Source: Lysobacterales bacterium (GTDB taxonomy: Bacteria; Pseudomonadota; Gammaproteobacteria; Nevskiales; Salinisphaeraceae). Taken from it: DNA of 64,000 nucleotides. Below, one piece after another: positions 49,585-60,037 of the stretch. The translations under genes were made by a program, and so were the position numbers. How positions within the stretch are numbered: position 1 is the stretch's first letter; each line of letters starts with the position of its first letter. The DNA is taken from the NCBI GenBank assembly GCA_002715985.1, contig PBAO01000014.1, positions 62,362-126,361 on the forward strand, read 5' to 3'. The notes under the pieces are model-generated. The model was not told the DNA's origin. It was given only the letters and a program-made list of their open reading frames with translations, and searched no databases.

Positions 49585-49754
49585 GGCAAGCCCGGTTGTG
49601 CCGAGACCATCGGAAAGGCCGCAGCCGTGGTCTCGAGCTCGATATCACAGGGCATTGTCCGGCCCGCCGCGAGCGTTGACCGCCGGGCCACGGGCGTTGT
49701 TCTGAGACGATCGTCGTCGAGCCGGCCCGGAGGGATCGGACAGCGGGCGTGTCT

Positions 49755-51623
49755 TCAGCTCGGGCCAGAGGGGTCGGTCGCGATCAAGGCGGCCAGGTGG
49801 CTCGTGCGGGTCACACCGTGGGCCACGGCCTGGCGTATGGATTGTCGATTGGCGTGAATCGACAGATGTGCCCGAGCCCGGGTGAGCCCGGTGTAGACAA
49901 GCTCGCGGCTCAGCACGGGCACGTCCGGGGCAGGCAGAACCATCGTCACGGTTTCGAACTCCGAGCCCTGGCTCTTGTGAATCGTCATCGCGTAGACGGT
50001 GTCATGCGCGGGCAAGGCGCTTGGCAGCAGCGCACGTAGCCCGTCGTTGCCCGCGAACCACACGCGGATCATGCCGTTGCCGTCGGCGAGCGCGATGCCG
50101 ATATCGCCGTTGTAGAGCCCGGTTCGGTAGTCGTTGCGACGAATCATGACCGGGCGGCCGTGATACCACGTCTGGCTGGGCGCAAAGTCGAAGTGCCGGG
50201 CCAGGCGTTCGGTGATGCCGGCGTTGAGAACCCGGCTCCCCGCCGGGCCTTCATGCACTGCCGTAAGGATGATCTGTCGCTCGAGTTCGGCGACCGCCAG
50301 CGCGGGATCGGTGATCGTCTGAAAACGGGCATAATCGTCGGCGACGGCATCCATGAGCGGCGCCAGACCGTGCTCATCGACATGTTCGTGATAGACCAGA
50401 TCGGCGTGGCCGGCGTTCAGCAACGCATCGGTCGTTTCCAAATCGCCGGCGTTGACCGCGGCCGCGAGCTGGCCGATCGTGCTGTCGGCGTTGAAGCGTC
50501 GGCTGGTCTGCAGGGTGATCACGTGATCGGCCAAGGGATGGGTGGGCGACGCCGAACGCTCGGTGAGCAGCCCCGGAGCTGCGGCGTGCTGCGCTGCGGT
50601 AAAGCGATTGACGCCGGCCGCCCCGCAGAGCTCGGCCAGGACGGCGCCGGATTCGACCGAGGCCAGCTGATAGCGATCCCCCAGAAGAATGAGACGCGCA
50701 TCGTGGCGTACGGCCTCGGCCAGCTTGGCCATCATGGGCAGGTCGACCATCGATGCCTCATCGACGATGACCACGTCGTAGGGCAGAGGATTGTCGGCGT
50801 CGAAACGTGCGTGCGTGCTCGTCCCGTTCAAGCCGAGCAGGCGGTGCAGGGTACGCGCAGTCTCGGGGATATGCCGGGCGATCGCGGTCTCGTCGAACGT
50901 ACCGTCGGCGCCCATCTCGGCCAGACCGCTGCGAACGGAATCCAGCATCCGGGCCGCTGCCTTGCCCGTGGGAGCGGCCAGTGCGATGAGCGGCGGGGTA
51001 TGGCACCGGCTCAGAGCGGCTTCGATGAGCACGCGCAACAGGCGCACGATGGTATAGGTCTTGCCGGTGCCGGGCCCACCGGAGACGACCGTGAAATGAT
51101 GACGCAGAGCCGCAAAGGCAGCCACCGCCTGCCAGTTGGTGGCCGTCGGGTTGGCCGGGTCGACGGGGAACAGGCCGTTGCCGGGAAGCAAGGCCGCGAC
51201 ATCGACCGGCTCGGGCGCCGTGGCCATCAACTCGCGCAGGCGCGCCGCCAGGCGTGTTTCGTAAGCATGATAGCGCTGTAGATACAGCCGGTCCCGGTCG
51301 AGGATCAGCGGGCAGGTCTGGCCCGGCTCGCCCACCAGCGTGCTGGCCGCCAGCGCCGGCCGCAGTTCGGCCTGGTTGTCTGCACTCATCAGCGCCGTGG
51401 GGATATGGCGCAGGTCGAGACAGGTATGGCCCTGGGCCACCGCCCAGCTCGCCAGGGCGAACGCACGTGCGACCCGCCGGTCCGCGCCATGGCGTCGTGC
51501 CCAGTGGGCGAGTGCGATATCCAGATCGGACAGGCTGACCTCGTCGCCGGCCGCGGTGTCGGTCTCGAGCGATGGGCTCATGCCCGGCGTGGTAGATTGA
51601 GCGCCCATGGATGCGTCGCTCAT
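49755..51623 (-). CDS. recD: Exodeoxyribonuclease V alpha subunit
   Basis: VVSGGPGTGKTYTIVRLLRVL, VIVDEASMVDLPMMAKL, LGDRYQLASVESGAVL, AMTIHKSQGSEFETV; 4-nt overlap with recB. Confidence 0.96.
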   Translation of the reverse strand: MSDASMGAQSTTPGMSPSLETDTAAGDEVSLSDLDIALAHWARRHGADRRVARAFALASWAVAQGHTCLDLRHIPTALMSADNQAELRPALAASTLVGEPGQTCPLILDRDRLYLQRYHAYETRLAARLRELMATAPEPVDVAALLPGNGLFPVDPANPTATNWQAVAAFAALRHHFTVVSGGPGTGKTYTIVRLLRVLIEAALSRCHTPPLIALAAPTGKAAARMLDSVRSGLAEMGADGTFDETAIARHIPETARTLHRLLGLNGTSTHARFDADNPLPYDVVIVDEASMVDLPMMAKLAEAVRHDARLILLGDRYQLASVESGAVLAELCGAAGVNRFTAAQHAAAPGLLTERSASPTHPLADHVITLQTSRRFNADSTIGQLAAAVNAGDLETTDALLNAGHADLVYHEHVDEHGLAPLMDAVADDYARFQTITDPALAVAELERQIILTAVHEGPAGSRVLNAGITERLARHFDFAPSQTWYHGRPVMIRRNDYRTGLYNGDIGIALADGNGMIRVWFAGNDGLRALLPSALPAHDTVYAMTIHKSQGSEFETVTMVLPAPDVPVLSRELVYTGLTRARAHLSIHANRQSIRQAVAHGVTRTSHLAALIATDPSGPS

Positions 51624-54600
51624 GGCGTCTGCGCGATGTCGTCGAACAGCGCATCGAGTGCATTGATCAGCACGATATCGGGCATGTCGAGGTACACACC
51701 GGCCGTGCTCCGACCGTCCAAGGCCCGCACGAACAGATACTGTACGCCGCCCAGATGGAGGGCCGGATCATAGTCCGGCAGACAACGCCCGAGGTGGCGA
51801 TGCAGGGCCACGGTATAGATCAGGTATTGCAGGTCATAGTGAGAGCGGGTGATCGCGCGTTGCAGGGCCGGGCCATCGTAATCGGCCGGGGTATCGCCCA
51901 GCCGATTGGTCTTGTAATCAAGAATATAAAAGCGCCCGTCGCGCTCGACCACCAGATCGATGAAGCCTTGCATGAGGCCATAGAGCGTCTGTGCCGGGTG
52001 CCCGCCAAGCGCGGCCCCCAGATAGCCGTGGGCACGCAGGGTATCGATGAGCGTGCCCAGGCGCTGACCGCGCAGGCGCAGCATGAACTCCATTTCGGTG
52101 AGCATGTTCGCGCCCGCCAGGCCGGCCAGCGGGCCGATCGAGGGCAGCGGGGTGTGCAGAGTGCGCGCCACGAGATCGGCAGTCTGGATGATTCGGATAT
52201 CGCTGCGATCCTCGGGAATCAGGCCGCCGGCACGCAGCTTTTTATACACCGCCTCGATCTCGCACCCGCGCGGCGCAGCCCCCGGCGGATGCCACGTTGA
52301 CTCATGATCGTTGATGTCGCGTGTCTCGCTGTTGAGCGCATCTTCCAGCAGATCGTGCACGGCACTGCCAAAGCGCACGCCGCCCAGGCGTGGATCGATG
52401 TCGGCGAGCAGGGCCTGGCGCTCGGTGTCCGCGGCATGCGGGGTCTCGGCCACTGCCGGGGCTTCATCCTCGGCGCCGGGTGCCGGTAGGTCGTATGCTG
52501 TGGTTTCGGCCTTTGCATGCGCCAGGCGCGAGAAACTGTAGCTCGACCAGCGCAGCCGGCGCGCGGGGAGATCGTGGCGTGCCTGGCCCTGCGGCACGGC
52601 CTCGCTCGAGCGATCCAGCGAGCTGATCGGCGTCGGTGCGTCGATATCCAGTGTTTCATGGACGACAGCGCCGCCGGCGGCCCGGGTCAGACGCGCCAGG
52701 GCCTGGCCGTCTACGGCGCCATCTCGATAGAGCAGATCGGCCAGTGCGCCGTCCACGCCCTTGGAATCATCCGGCTCGCGCCAGCCGACGAACACGGCCT
52801 GTTCGGCGCGCGTCAGGGCAACGTAGAGCAGGCGCAGGGTCTCCGAGCGAGCCTCGAGCCGAGCCTGGGCTGCGTTGTCACCGTTGCCGATCATGTCGAT
52901 CATCGCCGGGCGTGCGCCGTCGATCTCCGGGTGGAAAACGAACGGCGGCACGTCCGGGCGCCGGTCGCCGTGGCTCTGGCCCAGCCAGAGCGCAAACGGC
53001 AGGAAGACAATCGGGTATTGCAGGCCCTTGGCGGCATGAATCGTGCTGATACGCACGAGATCGGCATCGGTTTCCAGGCGCAGCTGGCTTTCGTCCTCGT
53101 TGCCGAGCGTGCCGGCCTCGGCGGCCGCGATCTGAGCGGCCAGCCAGTGCACGAGACTGTCCATGCCGTAGCAGGTGGTCTCGGCCTCGGCCAGCAGCTC
53201 GGCCAGCTGCAGATAATTGCTCATTCGGCGCTCGCCGTCGGTGAGCGCGAGAATCCCGGGGGCGGCTGCGATGAACAACGACTCCAGTGCGCTCAAGACG
53301 CCGCGACGCTGCCAGGCCACGAACAACTCGTGGAATCGCTCGATGGCGCTCTGCAGGGCTGCATCGTCGTCGGCCATCTCGATCAGATCAGCCAGGCGCT
53401 TACCGATCAGGCCCGTCGGCTGGGCCGCGCGTACGGCCAGCGGATCGTCCGGGTGGGCCATGGCGGCCAGCACACGCTTCAAGTCATCGGCCTCGGCGCT
53501 CGCATAGACGGATTGGCGCTGCTGGCAGACCGCACGCACCCCGGCGGCTCCGAGAGCCGTCTGCATGGCCTCGGCCTGGCTGTGGCTGTTGACCAGCACC
53601 GCGATATCGCGCGCGGCCACTGCTTGCACGGTGCCATCCGCGTATTGCCAGTGCGTGCCGTGGCCGGCCAGCAGATCGGCGATTCGGCTGACCGTTTCAG
53701 CGATCAGGCGAGCGCGGTCTGCTTGTTTGTTGGGGTTGCGTGTCTTGCCGTTCTTCTGGGTGTGGACCCCGCCGATGAGTTCCCAGACGCTCATCGCCGG
53801 CAGCGGGGTATCGTCGCCTGTCACCAGTCGACGATCACCGGCCGTGCGGCCCGCGGCCACGCTCGGAAAATCGATCGACTCGATCACGAAAGGGGCGGCG
53901 CCGGGCAGCGTGTACAGCGCGGCGATGCTGTCGAGTACGCCCTGGGTCGAACGAAAGTTGGTCGTCAGCGTATAGCGCGCCGGCCCGGCCGCACGGGCCG
54001 CGGCCAGGTAGGCATAGATATCGCCGCCGCGAAAGCCATAGATCGCCTGCTTCGGATCACCGATGAGCAGCAGCGCGCCGGTCTCGCGTGGGCGGGCCAG
54101 ATAGATCTCGTGCAGGCTGGCGTACTGGAGCGGGTCCGTATCCTGGAACTCGTCGACCAGCGCATAGGGCCAGCGCGCGTGCAGTGCATCGGCCAGATTC
54201 GGCCCGGTATGCGGATCCAGCAGGCTGTCATGCAGGGCCACGATCAGGTCATCGTAGCTGTACTGACGGCGTTCGTTCTTGCGGGTGGCCGCGCGGGCGC
54301 TGATGCGTGCGGCGGCTTTCTCGATCATGACCAGCCGCGCCAGTGGCTGTAGCTCGGCCAGAATCGGTAACGCCTCGAGTGCCTCCAGCGGTTCGGCAAG
54401 CGCCTGATGCTTGGCAGCCTTCTTGAAGGCCGCGCTCGGTGAAGCCAGGGCCGCCACCCAGCTCGGCAGCGCCGGCAGCCGGCCGTCGGCCAGCGCAGCG
54501 GTGATCTGTGTATCGAGTGCGGCCACCCTGGCCGGGATATCCGGTTCATCGGCCAGCCCGGCATAGAGGGCATGGCTTTTGAGCAGGGCATCTGCCTCGA

Positions 54601-55366
54601 CCGCGTTCTGCAGCGTGGCGGCCAGGGGGGAAGCAGTGCCCGGCCAGTGTCGGGCCAGCGATTCCAGTCGCTGGCTGATCCGCTCGTGATCGATACCGGC
54701 GATCGTGACGTGCGGGCGGAAAAACACCGGAGCGAGCGTGGCATAGAGTGCCTCCGGGCTGGCCCAGATATTCAGCACGGCTTCGCCGTCGTCCCCGTTG
54801 GCGAAGACCTGCTCGCGCCAGTAGTCGTGCGTGGCCTCGCGATAGATCGTCGAATCGTCCACGGCCTCGCCGCGGTCAAAGGCCAGCGCGGATTCGAACG
54901 CGTTTTCTGTCGCGGCCCGCTGGGCAAAGCCGTGGATGGTCACGATGGTGGCTTCGTCGATACGCCCGGCGGCATCGGCCAAGCGGCGTGCCACGGTGGT
55001 CGACGATTCGACGGCCGCTGCCAGCACACCCTGGGTGAAACAGTGTTCGGCATTGGCCGGATCCGCCAGGCTCGGCTCGTGAGCGATACGGGCCGCGTCA
55101 ACCAGACGGGCCCGGATACGCTCGCGCAGCTCCTGGGTGGCCGCGCGGGTGAAGGTCATGACCAGAATATCGCGCACCGACGCCTGGCGTTCGACGATCA
55201 GGCGCAGATACAGCCCGGCCAGGCTGAAGGTCTTGCCCGTACCGGCACTGGCCTCGATCAGACGCAGGCCGGACAGCGTTAGCGTGCCCGCATCGAATAC
55301 CCGTGCGGTCATCGTGCCGTTGTCCGGGCCGGCTTGTCGCTGATTCGAAGGCTCATTGTCGCCCAT
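51620..55366 (-). CDS. recB: Exodeoxyribonuclease V beta subunit
   Basis: IEASAGTGKTFSLAGLYLRL, MTFTRAATQELRERIR, ALVDEFQDTDPLQ, GDPKQAIYGFRGGDIYAYL, nuclease motif FYILDYKTNRLGD. Confidence 0.97.
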   Translation of the reverse strand: MGDNEPSNQRQAGPDNGTMTARVFDAGTLTLSGLRLIEASAGTGKTFSLAGLYLRLIVERQASVRDILVMTFTRAATQELRERIRARLVDAARIAHEPSLADPANAEHCFTQGVLAAAVESSTTVARRLADAAGRIDEATIVTIHGFAQRAATENAFESALAFDRGEAVDDSTIYREATHDYWREQVFANGDDGEAVLNIWASPEALYATLAPVFFRPHVTIAGIDHERISQRLESLARHWPGTASPLAATLQNAVEADALLKSHALYAGLADEPDIPARVAALDTQITAALADGRLPALPSWVAALASPSAAFKKAAKHQALAEPLEALEALPILAELQPLARLVMIEKAAARISARAATRKNERRQYSYDDLIVALHDSLLDPHTGPNLADALHARWPYALVDEFQDTDPLQYASLHEIYLARPRETGALLLIGDPKQAIYGFRGGDIYAYLAAARAAGPARYTLTTNFRSTQGVLDSIAALYTLPGAAPFVIESIDFPSVAAGRTAGDRRLVTGDDTPLPAMSVWELIGGVHTQKNGKTRNPNKQADRARLIAETVSRIADLLAGHGTHWQYADGTVQAVAARDIAVLVNSHSQAEAMQTALGAAGVRAVCQQRQSVYASAEADDLKRVLAAMAHPDDPLAVRAAQPTGLIGKRLADLIEMADDDAALQSAIERFHELFVAWQRRGVLSALESLFIAAAPGILALTDGERRMSNYLQLAELLAEAETTCYGMDSLVHWLAAQIAAAEAGTLGNEDESQLRLETDADLVRISTIHAAKGLQYPIVFLPFALWLGQSHGDRRPDVPPFVFHPEIDGARPAMIDMIGNGDNAAQARLEARSETLRLLYVALTRAEQAVFVGWREPDDSKGVDGALADLLYRDGAVDGQALARLTRAAGGAVVHETLDIDAPTPISSLDRSSEAVPQGQARHDLPARRLRWSSYSFSRLAHAKAETTAYDLPAPGAEDEAPAVAETPHAADTERQALLADIDPRLGGVRFGSAVHDLLEDALNSETRDINDHESTWHPPGAAPRGCEIEAVYKKLRAGGLIPEDRSDIRIIQTADLVARTLHTPLPSIGPLAGLAGANMLTEMEFMLRLRGQRLGTLIDTLRAHGYLGAALGGHPAQTLYGLMQGFIDLVVERDGRFYILDYKTNRLGDTPADYDGPALQRAITRSHYDLQYLIYTVALHRHLGRCLPDYDPALHLGGVQYLFVRALDGRSTAGVYLDMPDIVLINALDALFDDIAQTP

Positions 55367-55432
55367 CCCGGCATCACGTCCATCGCGCCTGTCTGGCCAC
55401 TGGGCATTGTGGGTGCATGATTCGGGCGCCGC

Positions 55433-56506
55433 TCAATTCGAGGCCCATTCTTCTGCTTGATCGCGAGCGCGCGAGATGATGTCGCGCGCGCTTTCGAGTG
55501 TTTCGCGTTCGGCGGCATCGGGGCGCTCGCTGCGCTGGCGATCGACTCGGCACAGAGTGGCGATATACGGATAGTGATCCGAGCCAAAGGCCCGGCCGCG
55601 CTCGAGCTCGAGCGCGGCAAAGCCGGCCTCGTAGAAGACATGATCCAGCGGCCAGGCCATCCACCAGGATTTGGCGTCATAGGTGGGTAGATAACCATAG
55701 CCATGGCGCGGATCAACCAGTCGAGCAACGTCTTGCATCATCGCCACGGCGTCCTCCCAGGGCACCGCGTTGAAATCCCCGGCGACAACACCGGGCCGGT
55801 CATGATCGCGCAGCAGAAAAGCCGCCCGCATGAGCACGGCATCCCGCCCGAGCGCCGACTGCGAGGGATGGGGTGGGCGAGGGTGAATACCCAGAAAATC
55901 AAAGACTTCGCCGGTGGGCAGCTGCACACCGGTCACGATCTGTGGCGTGTCCTGACCGGCCAGATGCTCGATATGCGGGTTATCCAGCGGCAGACGCGAA
56001 TACAGCGCGATCCCGAAGTAAGAGCCTGTCGGGTGAATGACGGTATGCGGCATCCGGTTCTTCAGCGGGGCCAGTGCCCGGGTCCATTTCTGATCGACTT
56101 CCAGGGCAAGAAACACATCCGGATCCGCGGCGCGGACCTGATCGATCAGCCGGCTGTCGGGATTATTGGACAGCCGAACATTGGCCACCATGACCTTGAA
56201 GCGATGATCGACCGGGCAGCTATCGCTGGCCAGGTCGGTGCCCGTGGGCAGATAGGGCAACAGCACAAAGGCTTGATAGCCCAGTACACCAGCAGTGATC
56301 GTGGCCGCCGTCGTCGCCGGTGTCCGGTAACGCCGGGTGAAAAACAAAAAGCCGATCAACACCACCACTAGGCCGATGCTGGTCTGCAGGCGCGGGAAAT
56401 CGGCCACCCGAACCCACCACAGATCGGTGGGAATGATGGGCAGCAGGCTGCCCAACCAGAGGGTCACGGCTGCCGCCAGCAGTAGATAGAACAACGCGAT
56501 TTTCAT
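55433..56506 (-). CDS. Membrane-anchored endonuclease/exonuclease/phosphatase family protein
   Basis: N-terminal TM helices; VMVANVRLSNNPDSRLIDQVRAADPDVFLALEVDQKW, PGVVAGDFNAVPWEDAV, PLDHVFYEAGF, GSDHYPYIATL. Confidence 0.9.
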   Translation of the reverse strand: MKIALFYLLLAAAVTLWLGSLLPIIPTDLWWVRVADFPRLQTSIGLVVVLIGFLFFTRRYRTPATTAATITAGVLGYQAFVLLPYLPTGTDLASDSCPVDHRFKVMVANVRLSNNPDSRLIDQVRAADPDVFLALEVDQKWTRALAPLKNRMPHTVIHPTGSYFGIALYSRLPLDNPHIEHLAGQDTPQIVTGVQLPTGEVFDFLGIHPRPPHPSQSALGRDAVLMRAAFLLRDHDRPGVVAGDFNAVPWEDAVAMMQDVARLVDPRHGYGYLPTYDAKSWWMAWPLDHVFYEAGFAALELERGRAFGSDHYPYIATLCRVDRQRSERPDAAERETLESARDIISRARDQAEEWASN

Positions 56507-56584
56507 GAAGATCCAGGTTGGACGGGCCGCCCGCCACGATCCGCGCACCGTATAGCCTCGATGCGCCGACGCATAGGCGTGTGA

Positions 56585-59500
56585 TTACAGAGCCTGTGCC
56601 TGCAGGAGCGCGTTCATCGGCCCGGTGATTCGCTCGATTGTGTCAATGAAGATACTGGTATCGGCGCTCTCGCCCAGCGGTGCGTCGGCCGGGCCCAGCA
56701 GCAGTGCGACATACGGATCACGCAGCAGGTGATGCGCGCGACGATCGCCGGCGCGAAAACGAAACGACAGATTCTCGAAGGCCTTGGTCTGGGTTGGATT
56801 ATAGGCATCGGCCAGATCGGGATGAAAACACTGGGCGCGGCGCTGGCCGCAGCGATAGATCTCGACCAGGCGCGTCAGATTCTCGCGAGCCTGGGTCGGC
56901 GTCACGTCGGCTTGGAAACATGCGCCGGCCAGGGCCTTGTTGTCCGGATCGAATCCGGCGATCGCAAGCGTAGCGGTATGCCCGGCCGCCACCAGCGCCA
57001 GATAATCGATCCAGGCCCGCAGGCGATGACGGGTCTTGAGCTTGTTGGGCACGAGCCGGCACAGCGTGTCTGCGGCCAGGCCCTCGATCCGCCCGGTCAG
57101 GCGCAGGCCGGCGATATCGTCGAGCCGGATATCCACGCTTTCGGGCGTGGCCCGCGTCTGCCAGTCTCGCGCCAGCGGCAAGAGCGTGTTCACCGCCTCG
57201 GCCTGTTCGGCATAGCGGGCCGCAGCCAGTGGCGGGGGCGGCAGACTGCCGCGGGCGATCTCCAGCGCGCTCGGCGACGTCGCCAGGGCCTGCTGGGCAT
57301 GGGCCTCGGCCGTGGCCAGAAGACGGCGGCGCAGGCCGGCGGCCGCCAGCGGCGACAGATCCAGCGGTTCTTCATCCAGCGGCGAGGCCGGGCCGGCATC
57401 CAGATCCAGCTGTAGCCGATCACGAAAGAACGCCCGCGCGGGATGGTCGAAAAACCGTTTCAGTGTGGCCACATCGAGTGCCTCGATCGGCTCGGCCGGC
57501 GCTTCGATCGTCGGGGCGTCGGTCGTCTCGGCCGGGCCCATGAACGCATCGGACTCGTGGCGAGGCCCATGCGCGGCGCGACTGGCCGCGCGCCATGCCC
57601 CGGCATAAGTGAAGATCCGGCTGTCGCCGATATCCGCTGCCGGCCGGAAATAGCGGGCCGAAAACGGCTGCATGGGCTGACGATGGATCAGACGCGCATG
57701 AACGTCGCGTGGCGGCTCATCGCGAAAATAGGCCTGGTGGATGAAGTCCAGCGTCTCGCCGACCAGTGGCGAGGGCGGCAAGGCCTCGCCGGTGCGAATG
57801 TCCTGGCCGATATAACTGATATAGAACTGATCGCGTGCGGCGGTCAGTGCCTGCAGAAACAGCAGCCGATCGTCATCGCGGACATTGCGATCCCCGAGAT
57901 ACGGCGCCGCGGACATGACGTTGAACGCCCGCGTGCTGTCCTGGCGTGGAAAGGCCGTATCGTTCATGCCCAGCACACAGACCACATGAAAAGGCACCGC
58001 CCGCAGTGGCACCATGCCGCAGAAGGTGATGCCGCCGGCCAGAAACGGCTGACGATCGGCCACGCTGTCCAGCCGGGCGCGCAGGTCATCGCGTACCGCG
58101 TTCCACGACAGACGCCGATCGGCGGCCAGCGGTTTCTCGGCGGTGCAGGCCTCGGCTCGGTCCAGACACGCGAATACACCGCGCAGCGCGTCCAGGGCGC
58201 GTTGCTCATCGGGCGCATCGGGGCCGGGTGCGATCATCTGATCGACGAGATTGTTCAGCCTTGTCTGCCACTGGCCGGGCGTGGCGGGCACTGTCAGGGC
58301 ATCAGCGAAGCGGGCCAGCGTGTCCTCGAAGCGCCAGAGCTTGCCGAGGGCGGCGGTGATGCCGCCTTCCAGATCCGACCAGGGGGCGACGCCGTCGATC
58401 AGCGTTTCATCATCCGCTTGGGCCACGCCGAGCAGCAGCCGGTCCAGTCCGAAGCGCCAGCTGTTCTGGTCATAGTCGCCGGCGCCCATCTCGGCGCGAT
58501 GATCGCCGTCGCGGCCCCAGCGGATACCGGCGGCTTCGATCCAGCGGGCCAGCGCAGCAAGCTCGGTTTCATCCAGACGAAACCGCCGGGCGACAGCCGG
58601 CACCGATAATAGATCCATCAGCTGGCTGGCCTGCCAGCGCGATAGCGGCAGATCCAGCAGATCGGCCACGCAGCCCACGATCGGGTGGGCCGCCGAGCGG
58701 GCGCGATCCGCCAGGCCGAACGGCAGATAGCGGTCGGCCGAGGCGCCGCCGAACACAGCCTGAATCGCCGGGGTATAAGCCGCCACATCGGGCAGCATGA
58801 CGATGATATCGCGCGGGGCAAGCCGCGCCGCCGGCTCGATCTCCCCGGCGGCCACACGGGCATCGTCGCGAGCCAGGCGATCGAGCAGCTGATCCTGGAG
58901 CACCTGAATCTCGCGCAGGCGGCTATGACAGGCGTGCACCTCGAACGAGATATCGGCCCGGTCCATGCCCTGGCGGCTGTGGCGATACGCCAGCGTGACG
59001 ATATCGCGCTGGATACGGTGCAACAGCGAATCGTCGGCGGGGCATGTATAGGCCATGGCCTCGCCCAGCTCCGGCTCGATCATGCCGGTGAATTCGTCCG
59101 AGTAGAGCAGACGCAGGGTATCGCGTGCCATGCGCCCCAGTCTCGAAAGCAACGGATGGTCGGCCTCGATGGCGGCCTCGCCGGGCAACAGATCGCACGC
59201 GTCGGGCATATCGGTGCTAGGCAGCTCCAGGGCGACACGGTGGGCGGTGATGTCCCCCCAGTAAGCCTCGCTGGGGTTGGGCAAGAGAAAATGCACGTCG
59301 ATATGCGTGGCCAGCGCATAGAGAAACCGCAGATGATCCGGCGGCACCGCCACCAGGCCAAAACAATAGAGATCGGCCGGGCAGCGGGCGATGACTTTCG
59401 CATGAAACGCGGTGTCGTGATCATCGCCCAGCCGTGCGATGAAACGTCGCAATGCCGCCGCGCGATGATCACTGCCCAGCCGGTGGGGGCGGGTGAGCCA

Positions 59501-59998
59501 GTGCCAGACCCGTGCCTGCCAGCGCCCGGGCGCGGTTGCCGGTATCTCGCCGGCTTCCCAGCGGGCCAGCATATCGGCGCGGTAATACAGGTATTCATCA
59601 AAGACATCGGCCAGCTGGCGCGCCAGCTGATAGCGGCGTACCTCGACGACGGGCCGGCCCAGATAATCAGCCACCTCGGGCACGTCGCGCGCAATCTCGG
59701 GCAGCGCGGCATAGAGATGCCAGGGCAGGCAGTCGTTCTGGAAGTGATGACCGTCGGTATCGGCCTCGGGCAGCACGCTGCCCAACAGGCGCCAGATGAA
59801 CTCGCCGGGCAGCTCGCCGGCGATGTTGGCCGCGATGCCTTCACTCTCGGCCAGCTGGATCCGCAGCCAGCGCCCGATGCCGGCGTTGGGCGCCAGCACC
59901 GTATCGCGCGCCAGCGGCGAAACCCGCCGGCGTGAGCGAAGCACGGCAAACAGATCGGCCAGGCGCGACAGATCGTTGTGATGATAAAGATAGAACAT
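56585..59998 (-). CDS. recC: Exodeoxyribonuclease V gamma subunit
   Basis: MFYLYHHNDLSRLADLFAVL, APNAGIGRWLRIQLAESEGIAANI, VPFHVVCVLGMNDTAFPRQDS, GDRNVRDDDRLLFLQALTAARDQFYISYIGQD. Confidence 0.97.
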   Translation of the reverse strand: MFYLYHHNDLSRLADLFAVLRSRRRVSPLARDTVLAPNAGIGRWLRIQLAESEGIAANIAGELPGEFIWRLLGSVLPEADTDGHHFQNDCLPWHLYAALPEIARDVPEVADYLGRPVVEVRRYQLARQLADVFDEYLYYRADMLARWEAGEIPATAPGRWQARVWHWLTRPHRLGSDHRAAALRRFIARLGDDHDTAFHAKVIARCPADLYCFGLVAVPPDHLRFLYALATHIDVHFLLPNPSEAYWGDITAHRVALELPSTDMPDACDLLPGEAAIEADHPLLSRLGRMARDTLRLLYSDEFTGMIEPELGEAMAYTCPADDSLLHRIQRDIVTLAYRHSRQGMDRADISFEVHACHSRLREIQVLQDQLLDRLARDDARVAAGEIEPAARLAPRDIIVMLPDVAAYTPAIQAVFGGASADRYLPFGLADRARSAAHPIVGCVADLLDLPLSRWQASQLMDLLSVPAVARRFRLDETELAALARWIEAAGIRWGRDGDHRAEMGAGDYDQNSWRFGLDRLLLGVAQADDETLIDGVAPWSDLEGGITAALGKLWRFEDTLARFADALTVPATPGQWQTRLNNLVDQMIAPGPDAPDEQRALDALRGVFACLDRAEACTAEKPLAADRRLSWNAVRDDLRARLDSVADRQPFLAGGITFCGMVPLRAVPFHVVCVLGMNDTAFPRQDSTRAFNVMSAAPYLGDRNVRDDDRLLFLQALTAARDQFYISYIGQDIRTGEALPPSPLVGETLDFIHQAYFRDEPPRDVHARLIHRQPMQPFSARYFRPAADIGDSRIFTYAGAWRAASRAAHGPRHESDAFMGPAETTDAPTIEAPAEPIEALDVATLKRFFDHPARAFFRDRLQLDLDAGPASPLDEEPLDLSPLAAAGLRRRLLATAEAHAQQALATSPSALEIARGSLPPPPLAAARYAEQAEAVNTLLPLARDWQTRATPESVDIRLDDIAGLRLTGRIEGLAADTLCRLVPNKLKTRHRLRAWIDYLALVAAGHTATLAIAGFDPDNKALAGACFQADVTPTQARENLTRLVEIYRCGQRRAQCFHPDLADAYNPTQTKAFENLSFRFRAGDRRAHHLLRDPYVALLLGPADAPLGESADTSIFIDTIERITGPMNALLQAQAL

Positions 59999-60037
59999 GC
60001 AACCGCAGCCTCGGGCGGGTCGATGGCGGCCCGGAAG

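Noticed and set aside
52517-54352. 611-aa plus-strand ORF inside recB
   Set aside because: Antisense shadow of the recB reading frame; repetitive Arg/Gly/Gln-rich composition with no family motif.
58685-59935. 416-aa plus-strand ORF inside recC (also 57443..58609 and 62874..63965)
   Set aside because: Antisense shadows of recC and the PatZ-like gene, typical for high-GC DNA.
49755-59998. Possible anti-phage defence island based on helicase/nuclease density
   Set aside because: Genes are the housekeeping RecBCD complex; only the EEP insertion is non-standard.
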